Source: Frankiales bacterium (lineage in GTDB: Bacteria > Actinomycetota > Actinomycetes > S36-B12 > CAIYMF01). Taken from it: a stretch of 64,000 nucleotides of DNA. Positions 52,719-62,746 of the stretch are shown piece by piece. The position numbers and the translations under genes are program-made. The notes below the pieces were generated by a model. It saw only the letters and a list, made by a program, of their open reading frames with translations, did no database searches and was not told where the DNA came from. The first letter of the stretch is position 1, and each line of letters begins with the position of its first letter. The DNA is taken from assembly GCA_016125335.1 (NCBI GenBank), contig WGLY01000026.1, forward strand, positions 1-64,000, written 5' to 3'.

Positions 52719-53471
52719 TCACGACCCGGCCCTCGCGGCGTCGGGGATCGTGGCGCGCAGCCCGGCGACGCAGGCGACCGCGAAGGCAGCCACGCACAGG
52801 ACGACGAGCGGGAGCGCGAGGTCGCCCCCCGGCCACACGACGCCGGCGCCCTCGGCCCCCCAGAAGATGCCGAACGAGGTGAGCATCACGCCCACGACGC
52901 CCTTGAGCACGTTCTCCGGGACCGCAGCGAGCGGGCCACGCACGACGAAGCCGACCGCGACCACGACCGCCACCGCCGCCAGCGCGCTCACGGCGGCCAG
53001 CGGCACGTTCGCCGCAGTGGCGCCGAACGTCAGGACGATGAAGACCACCTCGAGCCCCTCGAGGAACACGCCCTTGAACGCGACGGTGAAGGCGTAGGCG
53101 TCGAAGCCGTGCGGGTCGGCAGGGGCGTGCTCGCGCGCCTCCGCCGCCTCGCGGGCGAAGATCGCCACCTCGTCGTGCACCGCCTTGAGGCCGGACGCGC
53201 GCAGGATCGCCTTGCGCAGCCACTGGAGCCCGAACACCAGCAGCAGCGCGCCGACGACGAGGCGCAGGGCGTCCAGGGGCACCGCGACCAGGCCCGGCCC
53301 CACCACCGCGACCAGCAGGGCCAGCGCCCCGAACGCGGCTGCGACGGCGAGGGTCACCGACCGCCATCCCCGGGTGACGCCGACCGCGAGCACGATCGTC
53401 AGGGCCTCGACGGACTCCACGGCCGAGGCGAGGAACGTCGACCCCGCCAGTGCCACCCCGCCGCTGCCCAC
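52719..53471 (-). CDS. Membrane protein with repeated ExxE motifs (COG4280-like)
   Basis: A protein of 250 residues with about seven helices. Two helices carry matching acidic motifs: ASAVESVEALTIVLAVG near the N-terminus and GVFLEGLEVVFIVLTFG in the middle, each ExxE. That is the arrangement of inverted-repeat metal transporters such as FTR1 (REGLE) and GDT1. I believe it belongs to the uncharacterised COG4280 membrane proteins. A divalent or ferric metal permease function is inferred from the motifs only. Confidence 0.6.
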   Translation of the reverse strand: MGSGGVALAGSTFLASAVESVEALTIVLAVGVTRGWRSVTLAVAAAFGALALLVAVVGPGLVAVPLDALRLVVGALLLVFGLQWLRKAILRASGLKAVHDEVAIFAREAAEAREHAPADPHGFDAYAFTVAFKGVFLEGLEVVFIVLTFGATAANVPLAAVSALAAVAVVVAVGFVVRGPLAAVPENVLKGVVGVMLTSFGIFWGAEGAGVVWPGGDLALPLVVLCVAAFAVACVAGLRATIPDAARAGS

Positions 53472-53575
53472 CCCGCCAGCATGTCACCGCCCGCAGGGAC
53501 CGCCGGCTCCGGCCTCGCACCCGGGCGGCCGGAGTCCCGGGACATCGTGGGGAGCTTCGCCGCAGCTCACGAGAG

Positions 53576-53648
53576 AGCCGACGGGGGGACTCGAACCCCC
53601 AACCACCTGTTTACAAGACAGGTGCGCTGCCAGTTGCGCCACGTCGGC
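53576..53648 (-). tRNA. tRNA-Thr (anticodon UGU)
   Basis: The minus strand folds into a cloverleaf. The acceptor is GCCGACG/CGTCGGC, and the anticodon stem CCTGT/ACAGG closes the loop CTTGTAA with anticodon TGT. The T arm is GGGGGTTCGAGTCCCCC. Discriminator base is U; CCA is not encoded. Reads ACA (and ACG by wobble). Confidence 0.95.
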
Positions 53649-53927
53649 CGCGCACCTCGCGGCGCGTCGTCGCGATCCTACGGTCCGGGCGGGCACCCCC
53701 TCGCGTGAGCCGGGACGCACCGTGACCGCGAGGTGACCACGCGCGAGCGGCACCCCCCAATTTCCGGCGATGACACGGACTTCCGGCCCTCCCATGCTGG
53801 TCGCGGAGCCCCGCACGATCGGCGTGGCCGCCGGCCGGCGTCGGAGTCACCGGATGGTCACCCGCTCGTCGCCCGGCGTCCGTCCGTCGTACGCCGTCCG
53901 TACCCGCACGCACGGAGGGATGGGCCC

Positions 53928-55535
53928 GTGCCCCCCCGCGCCCGCCGCCCGGTGCTCGCCGCCGCCCTGTGCGCGCTGGTGCTCTCGGTCGTGGCGGGCC
54001 CGGCGTACGCCGACGCCACGCCCACCCCGACGGACTCCGCCACGCCGTCCGGCTCGGGCACGAGCACCCCGGACCCGACCGGCTCGGCCGGCGCCGGCCC
54101 CACCGACCCCGCGGTCCCCTCGCCCAGCGACACCCCGACCGGATCGCCCGCCCCCACCGACTCCGCCGCGCCCACCGACCTGCCGACGGCCGACCCCTCG
54201 GCGCCGACGGACACGGCCACCCCCTGGGGCCCCGACGCCGGGACCCCGGTGTGGGGCACGCCGGACCCGACCGCCACGGGACCGCAGCCCCAGGCCGCGC
54301 CCTCGCCCACGCTGGCGCCGCAGCCGCCCAACGACGGGATCGGCCCGGACCTCGGCCAGTACGACGAGTACTTCACCCTCACCGAGCTGCGCGACACCGC
54401 CGCGCGTCAGCTCCCGGCCCAGGTCGCGGCCGCCGAGAAGGCCGCCGCGGGCGTGTCCGGCCTGCTCGCCCAGCGCGCGGCCGCCGACGCCGCGGTGTGG
54501 CTCGACACGGCGCAGGCGGCGCAGGCGCAGAGCAGCGCGGACGACGTCGTGCGCGACCTCTACCAGCAGGGCGACGGCGGCCTCGGCGCGATCGGCACCG
54601 TGGTCACCGGCGGCCCCGAGGCGTTCCTGGCGCGCCTGGACACCGTCCGCACCCTGCGCGACACCGCCTCCGGCATCGTGAGCGCGTCGCTCACCGCGCG
54701 CACGAACCTCGCGCTGGCGGTGGCGCGGCGCGACGCCCTCGACCTCCAGCTCGCCGAGGCGAGGACGGCCTCCGCCGACGCCGACGCCGCGCTGGCCGTC
54801 ACCCGCGCGAGCGTCGCCGCGCTGGACGCCCAGCTGAAGGCGCTCGCCGTCGCCCCGCCGCAGGTCGCCGTCGGGCCGGACGGCTGCCCCACGACGGAGG
54901 TGCCGGGCACCCTGCGCGACGGGTCCGAGGCGATCGGCGTCCACGAGCTGTGCGCCAAGGCCGTGCGCCAGGCCGCCACACCGCAGGCCGCGCTCGCCAT
55001 CACGTGGGCCTTCCAGCACCTCGGCGCGGCCTACGCCTGCGGCGGCACCGGTCGACTGCTGCCCTTCCGCGCCGACTGCTCGTCGTTCGTCTCCCGCGCC
55101 TTCCACGAGGGGGCGGGGCTCGGCACCGCCGGCCCCGGCTGGGCGCCCTCGACGCGGAACATGGTCCCGTGGGACGGCGTCGCGCTCGACCCGCACTACG
55201 CCGAGGTGGCGCCCGACGCCCTGCGCCCGGGCGACCTGGTGCTCTACGACACCTGCCCCGACGGCTCGTGCCCCTACAAGCACGTCGTGATGTACCTCGG
55301 CTCGCCGGACCACGGCGCCACGCAGTGGATGGTGCACACCAACGCCTGCGGCGACGTCGCGAAGGTGGAGGTGTTCTGGGGCTTCCCCGCCGACGGCGGC
55401 CACCCGTTCCTGGTCGCGCGCCGCGTGGTGCCCGTGCCCGGAGAGCAGGTCGTGGTCCCCACCGCCGAGCAGGCCCGCGCCACCCTGGCCGCCGCCGGCG
55501 CGCCGACCCCGGTCGCATCGCCCGCGGGGGGCTGA
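53928..55535 (+). CDS. Secreted NlpC/P60 peptidoglycan hydrolase
   Basis: A protein of 535 residues. Signal peptide (RRPVLAAALCALVLSVVAGP, cleavage near AYADA), a long Thr/Pro/Ser-rich segment (about 27-140), a helical coiled-coil region (about 150-315), then the catalytic NlpC/P60 domain. The nucleophile Cys is in RADCSSFVSRAF and the His in KHVVMYLG. It should cut peptide stems in the cell wall, like RipA and related RPFs partners. The long coiled coil often keeps such enzymes inactive until a partner binds. GTG start with GGAGGG 8 nt upstream. Confidence 0.88.
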   Translation: MPPRARRPVLAAALCALVLSVVAGPAYADATPTPTDSATPSGSGTSTPDPTGSAGAGPTDPAVPSPSDTPTGSPAPTDSAAPTDLPTADPSAPTDTATPWGPDAGTPVWGTPDPTATGPQPQAAPSPTLAPQPPNDGIGPDLGQYDEYFTLTELRDTAARQLPAQVAAAEKAAAGVSGLLAQRAAADAAVWLDTAQAAQAQSSADDVVRDLYQQGDGGLGAIGTVVTGGPEAFLARLDTVRTLRDTASGIVSASLTARTNLALAVARRDALDLQLAEARTASADADAALAVTRASVAALDAQLKALAVAPPQVAVGPDGCPTTEVPGTLRDGSEAIGVHELCAKAVRQAATPQAALAITWAFQHLGAAYACGGTGRLLPFRADCSSFVSRAFHEGAGLGTAGPGWAPSTRNMVPWDGVALDPHYAEVAPDALRPGDLVLYDTCPDGSCPYKHVVMYLGSPDHGATQWMVHTNACGDVAKVEVFWGFPADGGHPFLVARRVVPVPGEQVVVPTAEQARATLAAAGAPTPVASPAGG

Positions 55536-55579
55536 CCGACCCGGCGGCGCGGTCCGCCCTCCCCTGGCAGGGTGGACGC

Positions 55580-56848
55580 ATGGACCTCGATCGTTCCTAC
55601 GCCGAGTCCCTCGACGCCGCCGACCCGCTGGCCGCGTTCCGCAGCCGCTTCGAGATCCCCGACGAGGCGCTGGTCTACCTCGACGGCAACTCGCTGGGCC
55701 GGGCTCCCGCGGCCACCGCGGCCCGGCTGGAGCAGGTGGTGCACGAGCAGTGGGCCGACCGCCTCATCCGCTCGTGGGGCGAGGGCTGGATGGACCTGCC
55801 CCTTCAGGTGGGCGACCGCCTCGGCACCGCGCTGCTCGGGGCCGCGCCCGGCGAGACCGTCGTGTGCGACACGGTCACAGTCAACCTCTACAAGCTCCTG
55901 CACGCCGCCTTCGACCTGCGCCCCGGCCGCACGACCGTCGTCGTGCACCGCGGCGAGTTCCCCACCGATCGCTACGTCGCCACCGAGGTGGCCCGCCAGC
56001 GCGGCGGGTCGGTGCGCTGGTTCGGGCCGATGGAGCCCGGCTCGCCCGGGCAGGTCGAGCCGGTCCTGGCGCCCGAGGTGGCCTCGGTGCTGCACGACGA
56101 CGTCGCCGTGGTGCTGCTCTCCGCCATCGACTACCGGTCCGGCGCCATCGCCGACCTGCCCGGCATCACCCGCGCCGTGCAGGACGCCGGCGCGCTCATG
56201 CTCTGGGACTGCTCGCACGCCGCGGGATCGGTGGCCCTCGACCTGCCCGGCATCGGCGCGGACCTCGCCGTCGGCTGCTCGTACAAGTACCTCAACGGCG
56301 GGCCCGGCGCCCCGGCGTGGATCTGGGCCCGCACCGTGCACCACGCGGCGCTGGCCAACCCGGTGCCCGGGTGGATGGGCCACGACGACGTCTTCGCCAT
56401 GGGCCCCGAGTACGTCCCTGCAGGCGGGGTGCGCCGGTTCCTCACCGGCACCCCGTCGCCGCTGGCGCTGGCCGGCGTGGACGTCGGCGTCGGCCTGCTC
56501 GCCGAGGCCGGGATGGACGCCGTGCGCACCAAGTCCGTGGCGCTCACGACCTACGCCGTCGACCTCGCCGACGCCTGGCTCGCCGGGCTCGGGGTCACCC
56601 TCGCCTCGCCGCGCGACCCGGCCTGGCGCGGCTCGCACGTGACCCTGCGCCACCCGGAGGCGGCGGCCCTCACCCAGGCGCTCACGGACCGCGGCGTCGT
56701 GCCCGACTTCCGTTATCCGGACGGCATCCGCATCGGGCTGGCCCCGCTGACCACGAGGTTCACCGACGTCCACGACGGGCTGGCGGCCCTCCGCGCCCTG
56801 ATCACGGCGCTGCCGCCAGCGGACGCGGGAGCGCTCCCGGGGGTGTGA
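55580..56848 (+). CDS. kynU: Kynureninase
   Basis: A fold-type I PLP enzyme of 422 residues. It cleaves kynurenine to anthranilate and alanine in tryptophan breakdown. Motifs: FEIPDEALVYLDGNSLGRAP at the start, DTVTVNLYKLLHAAF, WDCSHAAGSVALDLPGIGADL, and the PLP lysine in CSYKYLNGGPGAPAW. No other kynurenine-pathway gene is in the window. It starts 44 nt after the NlpC/P60 gene with a weak GGGTGG ribosome binding site. Confidence 0.94.
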   Translation: MDLDRSYAESLDAADPLAAFRSRFEIPDEALVYLDGNSLGRAPAATAARLEQVVHEQWADRLIRSWGEGWMDLPLQVGDRLGTALLGAAPGETVVCDTVTVNLYKLLHAAFDLRPGRTTVVVHRGEFPTDRYVATEVARQRGGSVRWFGPMEPGSPGQVEPVLAPEVASVLHDDVAVVLLSAIDYRSGAIADLPGITRAVQDAGALMLWDCSHAAGSVALDLPGIGADLAVGCSYKYLNGGPGAPAWIWARTVHHAALANPVPGWMGHDDVFAMGPEYVPAGGVRRFLTGTPSPLALAGVDVGVGLLAEAGMDAVRTKSVALTTYAVDLADAWLAGLGVTLASPRDPAWRGSHVTLRHPEAAALTQALTDRGVVPDFRYPDGIRIGLAPLTTRFTDVHDGLAALRALITALPPADAGALPGV

Positions 56849-56920
56849 CGAACCGCACGTCCGAGCGGGCCGGCCGGACGCGAGGTTTCATCCGTAACAA
56901 TTCGCTCGTACGGTCGTGGC

Positions 56921-58371
<1,451 letters not shown>

Positions 58372-58375
<4 letters not shown>

Positions 58376-59148
58376 CGGTCGTCGACGACGCCCTCGGCAC
58401 CGCGCTCGCCTCGGCGGCCGCGGCCGGCCGGCTCCTCGTCGCCGTGGACTTCGACGGCACCCTCGCGCCGATCGTTGCCGACCCCGAGGCCGCCCGCGCG
58501 CTGCCCGGCGGCCTCGAGGCGCTGGAGGAGCTCGCGACCCTCGACGGCACCACCGTGGTGCTCGTCTCCGGCCGCTCGCGCGACGCCCTGGCCCGGCTGG
58601 CCCCGACGTCGGCCTCGGTGCGCACCATCGGCAGCCACGGCGCCGAGTCCGACGCGTTCGTCCTCTCCCCGCGCGACGAGGACCGCCTGCGCACCGTGCT
58701 CGCGGCCGTCCACGCCGTGGCCGACGGCGTCGCGGGCGTGCTGCTCGAGCGGAAGCCCGCGGGGATCGCGGTGCACGTGCGCAACGCGTCGCGCGACGAC
58801 GCGGCGCGCGTGAGCCGTGCGGTGCTCGACGGCCCGGCGACCCTCGAGGGCGTGCACGTCACCCGGGGCAAGGAGGTCGTCGAGCTCTCGGTGCTCGACG
58901 CCACCAAGGGCGCCGCGGTCGACGCGCTGCGCGCGGCGGTGTCGGCGGACCGCGTGCTGTACCTCGGCGACGACGTCACCGACGAGACCGTGTTCGGCGC
59001 GCTCGGTCCCGACGACGTCGGCGTGAAGGTGGGCGACGGCCCGAGCGCCGCCTCGCACCGCGTCGCAGGGCCCGAGGACGTCGTGCGCCTGCTGCAGCGG
59101 CTGCTCGCCGACCGCCGCGCGACGTCGGAGCGAGGGGGAGCCGCATGA
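58372..59148 (+). CDS. otsB: Trehalose-6-phosphate phosphatase
   Basis: A HAD-type phosphatase of 258 residues with the nucleophile motif [24 protein letters not shown], and [14 protein letters not shown] at the end. Removes phosphate from trehalose-6-phosphate to give trehalose. The GTG start overlaps the otsA stop, so the two are translationally coupled. Confidence 0.96.
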
Positions 59149-59209
59149 CCGCGACGCGCCGGACGAACGGACGACCACGACCGCTACGCGGTGCTGCCAC
59201 ACTCGTGAC

Positions 59210-61396
59210 GTGCCCGAGCCCGACTCGCCCACGACGGTCATGAGCGGCGGTCCTGCCACCTCGCGCCCCTCCCGGGCGTCGAGCCGGCCTGTCACGAGCC
59301 GGGTGCGGCCGCCGGACACCGAGGAGCTCATCGGCCGCGGCGAGCCGGTCGCGGCCAACCCCGACTACGTCGCGTGGCTGGTGTCGGAGTCGATGCTCGG
59401 CGACGCCGTCGAGACCGGCCGGCAGCTCACCGGCCACGGCGCCATGTGGCAGAACGCCTTCGCGCGGCCGGACCCGCAGGCCGCGGTCCGCACCGCGTCG
59501 GTCTGGTACACGTCGTACCCGACCTCGCTCATCAACGCCCCGGCGCAGTCGTTCCTCGGCACGCTCTCCGACCCCGAGCTGTGGCGCGCGTTCGCCTCCA
59601 TCGGCATCCAGGGCGTGCACACCGGCCCGCTCAAGCGGGCCGGCGGCATCACCGGCTGGGAGCACACGCCCACCATCGACGGGCACTTCGACCGGATCAG
59701 CACGCACATCGACCACGCGTTCGGGTCCTCCGACGAGTTCCGGGTGCTGTGCGCCACCGCCGCGGCCCACAGCGGCACCGTGATCGACGACGTCGTGCCC
59801 GGCCACACCGGCAAGGGCGCCGACTTCCGGCTCGCGGAGTTCAACTACGGCGACTACCCGGGCATCTACCACATGGTGCTCGTCGACCCCCAGGACTGGG
59901 ACCTGCTGCCGGAGGTGCCCGAGGGTCGCGACTCGGTCAACCTCGACGTCGTCTCCGAGCGCGCGCTGGCCGACGCCGGCTACATCGTCGGCCCGATGCA
60001 GCGCGTGCTGTTCTGGCAGCCCGGGGTCAAGGACACCAACTGGGCCGCCACCCCGCCCGTTCTCGGCGTCGACGGCGTCGAGCGCCGCTGGGTGTACCTG
60101 CACTACTTCAAGGAGGGCCAGCCCTCCATCAACTGGATCGACCCGTCGTTCGCCGGCCCGCGGCTCGTGCTGGGCGACGCGCTGCACTCGCTGACCGACC
60201 TCGGCTCCGGCGGGCTGCGCCTGGACGCGAACGGCTTCCTGGGCATCGAGCGCCGCCCCGGCTTCACCGCATGGTCCGAGGACCACCCGCTCTCCGGCGC
60301 CGCCAACCACCTCGTCGCGAGCATGGTGCGCAAGGTGGGCGGGTTCACCTTCCAGGAGCTCAACCTGTCGATGGACGCCATCAAGGCGACCGCCGACTCC
60401 GGGCCGGACCTCTCCTACGACTTCGTCGCCCGCCCGGCGTACCACCACGCGCTGCTGCACGGCGACGCCGAGTTCCTCAAGATCGTGATGCGCGAGAGCC
60501 TGCGCATCGGCATCGACAACGGCGCCCTGGTGCACGCCCTCCAGAACCACGACGAGCTCACCTACGAGCTCGTGCACTTCACCGACACGCACTCCGACGA
60601 CCACTTCACCTGGCACGGGCGCAGCATCACCGGCGGCGAGCTCGCCGACATCGTCCGGGCCGAGCTGCGCGCCGCCCTCACCGGCCCGGAGCGCCCGTAC
60701 AACCACCTGTTCACCACCAACGGCATCGCCTGCACGTCGGCGAGCGTGGCCGCGGCAGCCCTCGGCGTCACCGACCTCGACACCATCGACGAGGACATGA
60801 CCGAGCGGATCCGGCGCGCGCACGTCCTCATGGCCATGTTCAACGCCTGGCAGCCCGGAGTGTTCGCGCTCTCCGGGTGGGACCTCGTCGGCATGCTGCC
60901 GCTGCCGCTCGAGGACGTCTCGCACCTCAGCGACGACGGCGACACCCGCTGGATCAACCGCGGCGCGCACGACCTCATGGGCGTCGACCCGTCGGCGAAG
61001 CAGTCCGAGTCCGGCGTGCCCCGCGGCCGCGCCCTCTACGGAACGCTGCCCGAGCAGCTCATCGACCCGGACTCCTTCGTCAACCGGCTGCGCGGCGTGC
61101 TCGCCCTCCGGGCCCGGCTCGGCATCGCCGAGGCGACCCTGCTCGAGGTGCCCGACCTCGAGCACCCGGGGCTGTTCGCCATGGTGATGCGCCTGCCCGA
61201 CGGCGCGATCGCGGCCGCGGTGCTGAACTTCTCCGACGAGCCCGTTGTGGAGACCGAGGTGATGACCGAGTACGCCGTGCCCGGCGCCGAGGTCGTCGAC
61301 CTGGGCAACGACACCGTGCTCGGCGAGGTGGCCGAGGACCGCGCCGTGCAGGTGCTGCTCGGCGCCCACGACGCCCGCGTGCTGCACATCGGCTGA
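59210..61396 (+). CDS. GH13 alpha-amylase-family enzyme, trehalose-synthase-like
   Basis: A (beta/alpha)8 enzyme of 728 residues. Catalytic elements are recognisable: the nucleophile Asp in [14 protein letters not shown], the acid/base Glu in [12 protein letters not shown] and the third acidic residue in [10 protein letters not shown]. The layout fits the divergent GH13 group (perhaps GH13_33) annotated as trehalose synthase / maltose glucosyltransferase. It lacks a fused maltokinase. Its position after otsAB supports a role in trehalose or alpha-glucan metabolism. The GTG at 59210 is used; an ATG at 59240 is possible. A small hairpin follows the gene. Confidence 0.85.
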   Translation: MPEPDSPTTVMSGGPATSRPSRASSRPVTSRVRPPDTEELIGRGEPVAANPDYVAWLVSESMLGDAVETGRQLTGHGAMWQNAFARPDPQAAVRTASVWYTSYPTSLINAPAQSFLGTLSDPELWRAFASIGIQGVHTGPLKRAGGITGWEHTPTIDGHFDRISTHIDHAFGSSDEFRVLCATAAAHSGTVIDDVVPGHTGKGADFRLAEFNYGDYPGIYHMVLVDPQDWDLLPEVPEGRDSVNLDVVSERALADAGYIVGPMQRVLFWQPGVKDTNWAATPPVLGVDGVERRWVYLHYFKEGQPSINWIDPSFAGPRLVLGDALHSLTDLGSGGLRLDANGFLGIERRPGFTAWSEDHPLSGAANHLVASMVRKVGGFTFQELNLSMDAIKATADSGPDLSYDFVARPAYHHALLHGDAEFLKIVMRESLRIGIDNGALVHALQNHDELTYELVHFTDTHSDDHFTWHGRSITGGELADIVRAELRAALTGPERPYNHLFTTNGIACTSASVAAAALGVTDLDTIDEDMTERIRRAHVLMAMFNAWQPGVFALSGWDLVGMLPLPLEDVSHLSDDGDTRWINRGAHDLMGVDPSAKQSESGVPRGRALYGTLPEQLIDPDSFVNRLRGVLALRARLGIAEATLLEVPDLEHPGLFAMVMRLPDGAIAAAVLNFSDEPVVETEVMTEYAVPGAEVVDLGNDTVLGEVAEDRAVQVLLGAHDARVLHIG

Positions 61397-61400
61397 GCCC

Positions 61401-61420
61401 GTCCCGCGCTGATGCGGGAC
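61401..61420. terminator. Hairpin after the GH13 gene
   Basis: GTCCCGC, loop GCTGAT, GCGGGAC, starting 4 nt after the stop codon. Short (7 bp) but all GC-strong, so a plausible terminator. Confidence 0.5.
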
Positions 61421-61551
61421 CAACCTGAGACACCGAATGCCTGTCCCGCGTGCGTGACAGCGGTTACGCTCGGCGAGCCGGGCACCCGTCCGGCGCCCCT
61501 GTCACAACGGATCGTCCGGCACGTTCCTGCCGGTGAAGGGTTGGCTCTGCC

Positions 61552-62661
61552 ATGGCTCCAGTCACGTTCGACAAGGCGTCCCGGATCTACCCGGGCACCA
61601 CCAAGCCCGCGGTCGACGCGCTCGACCTCGCGATCGAGGACGGCGAGTTCCTCGTCCTCGTCGGTCCCTCCGGATGCGGCAAGTCCACCAGCCTGCGCAT
61701 GCTCGCCGGGCTCGAGGACGTCAACATGGGGAAGATCTTCATCGGCGACCGCGACGTCACGATGCTGCCCCCCAAGGACCGCGACATCGCGATGGTGTTC
61801 CAGAACTACGCGCTCTACCCGCACATGTCCGTGGCGGAGAACATGGGCTTCGCGCTGAAGATCGCCGGCGTGAGCAAGGAGGACATCTCCTCCCGCGTCG
61901 CCGAGGCCGCGAAGATCCTCGACCTCACGCAGTACCTCGACCGCAAGCCCAAGGCGCTCTCCGGCGGCCAGCGCCAGCGCGTCGCCATGGGTCGCGCGAT
62001 CGTCCGGAACCCGCAGGTGTTCCTCATGGACGAGCCGCTGTCGAACCTCGACGCGAAGCTGCGCGTGCAGACCCGCACCCAGATCGCCTCGCTCCAGCGG
62101 CGCCTCGGCGTCACCACCGTGTACGTCACGCACGACCAGGTCGAGGCCATGACCATGGGCGACCGGGTCGCGGTGCTCAAGGACGGCGTGCTCCAGCAGT
62201 GCGCCTCGCCGCGCGAGCTCTACGACCGCCCGAGCAACGTCTTTGTCGCCGGCTTCATCGGCTCGCCGGCCATGAACCTGCTCACCATCCCCCTCGCCGA
62301 GGGCGGCGCCACGATCGGCGGCCGGGTCGGCACCCCGCGGCTGATCCCGCTGAGCCCGGAGGTCTCGCGCAAGGCGGCCGAGGGCGGCACGGGGAAGGTC
62401 ACCATCGGGTTCCGGCCGGAGGACCTGCGCATCGGCGAGGAGTCGGCGGGCTGGCCGCTCGAGGTGGACGTCGTCGAGAGCCTCGGCGCCGACGCCTACG
62501 TCTACGGCCACGTCGACGTGGGCGAGGACGCCGGGCGTCAGGTGATCGTGCGCGCCGACGGCCGTGTGCCACCGCGCAAGGGCGAGCACATCTTCGTCGG
62601 GATCGTCCCCGACCACATGCACGCCTTCCACTCCGTGACGGGCGAGCGCATCAGCGGCTGA
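61552..62661 (+). CDS. Sugar ABC transporter ATPase (MsiK/UgpC type)
   Basis: An ATPase of 369 residues with Walker [20 protein letters not shown]-loop VFQNYALYPHMSV, signature LSGGQRQRVAMGRAI, Walker B VFLMDEPLSNLDAKLR and H in VTHDQVEAMTMGDRV. C-terminal TOBE/OB domain (from about 240) with RPEDLRIG. Such stand-alone ATPases, called MsiK in streptomycetes, serve several sugar importers whose binding protein and permeases are encoded elsewhere. None of those is adjacent here. Confidence 0.93.
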   Translation: MAPVTFDKASRIYPGTTKPAVDALDLAIEDGEFLVLVGPSGCGKSTSLRMLAGLEDVNMGKIFIGDRDVTMLPPKDRDIAMVFQNYALYPHMSVAENMGFALKIAGVSKEDISSRVAEAAKILDLTQYLDRKPKALSGGQRQRVAMGRAIVRNPQVFLMDEPLSNLDAKLRVQTRTQIASLQRRLGVTTVYVTHDQVEAMTMGDRVAVLKDGVLQQCASPRELYDRPSNVFVAGFIGSPAMNLLTIPLAEGGATIGGRVGTPRLIPLSPEVSRKAAEGGTGKVTIGFRPEDLRIGEESAGWPLEVDVVESLGADAYVYGHVDVGEDAGRQVIVRADGRVPPRKGEHIFVGIVPDHMHAFHSVTGERISG

Positions 62662-62676
62662 CCCGTCCGACCACCG

Positions 62677-62715
62677 CGAGGAGGTGGCTGCGCTCACGGC
62701 GCGGCCACCTCCTCG
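62677..62715. terminator. Hairpin terminator between the MsiK-type and DUF4032 genes
   Basis: A 12-bp stem (CGAGGAGGTGGC with complement GCCACCTCCTCG) with an inner GCGC/GCGC pairing in its 15-nt loop. It lies 16 nt after the ATPase stop and just upstream of the DUF4032 ribosome binding site. Confidence 0.78.
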
Positions 62716-62746
62716 GGCGTCGAGAGACCCGAGCCAGGAGGCCCCG

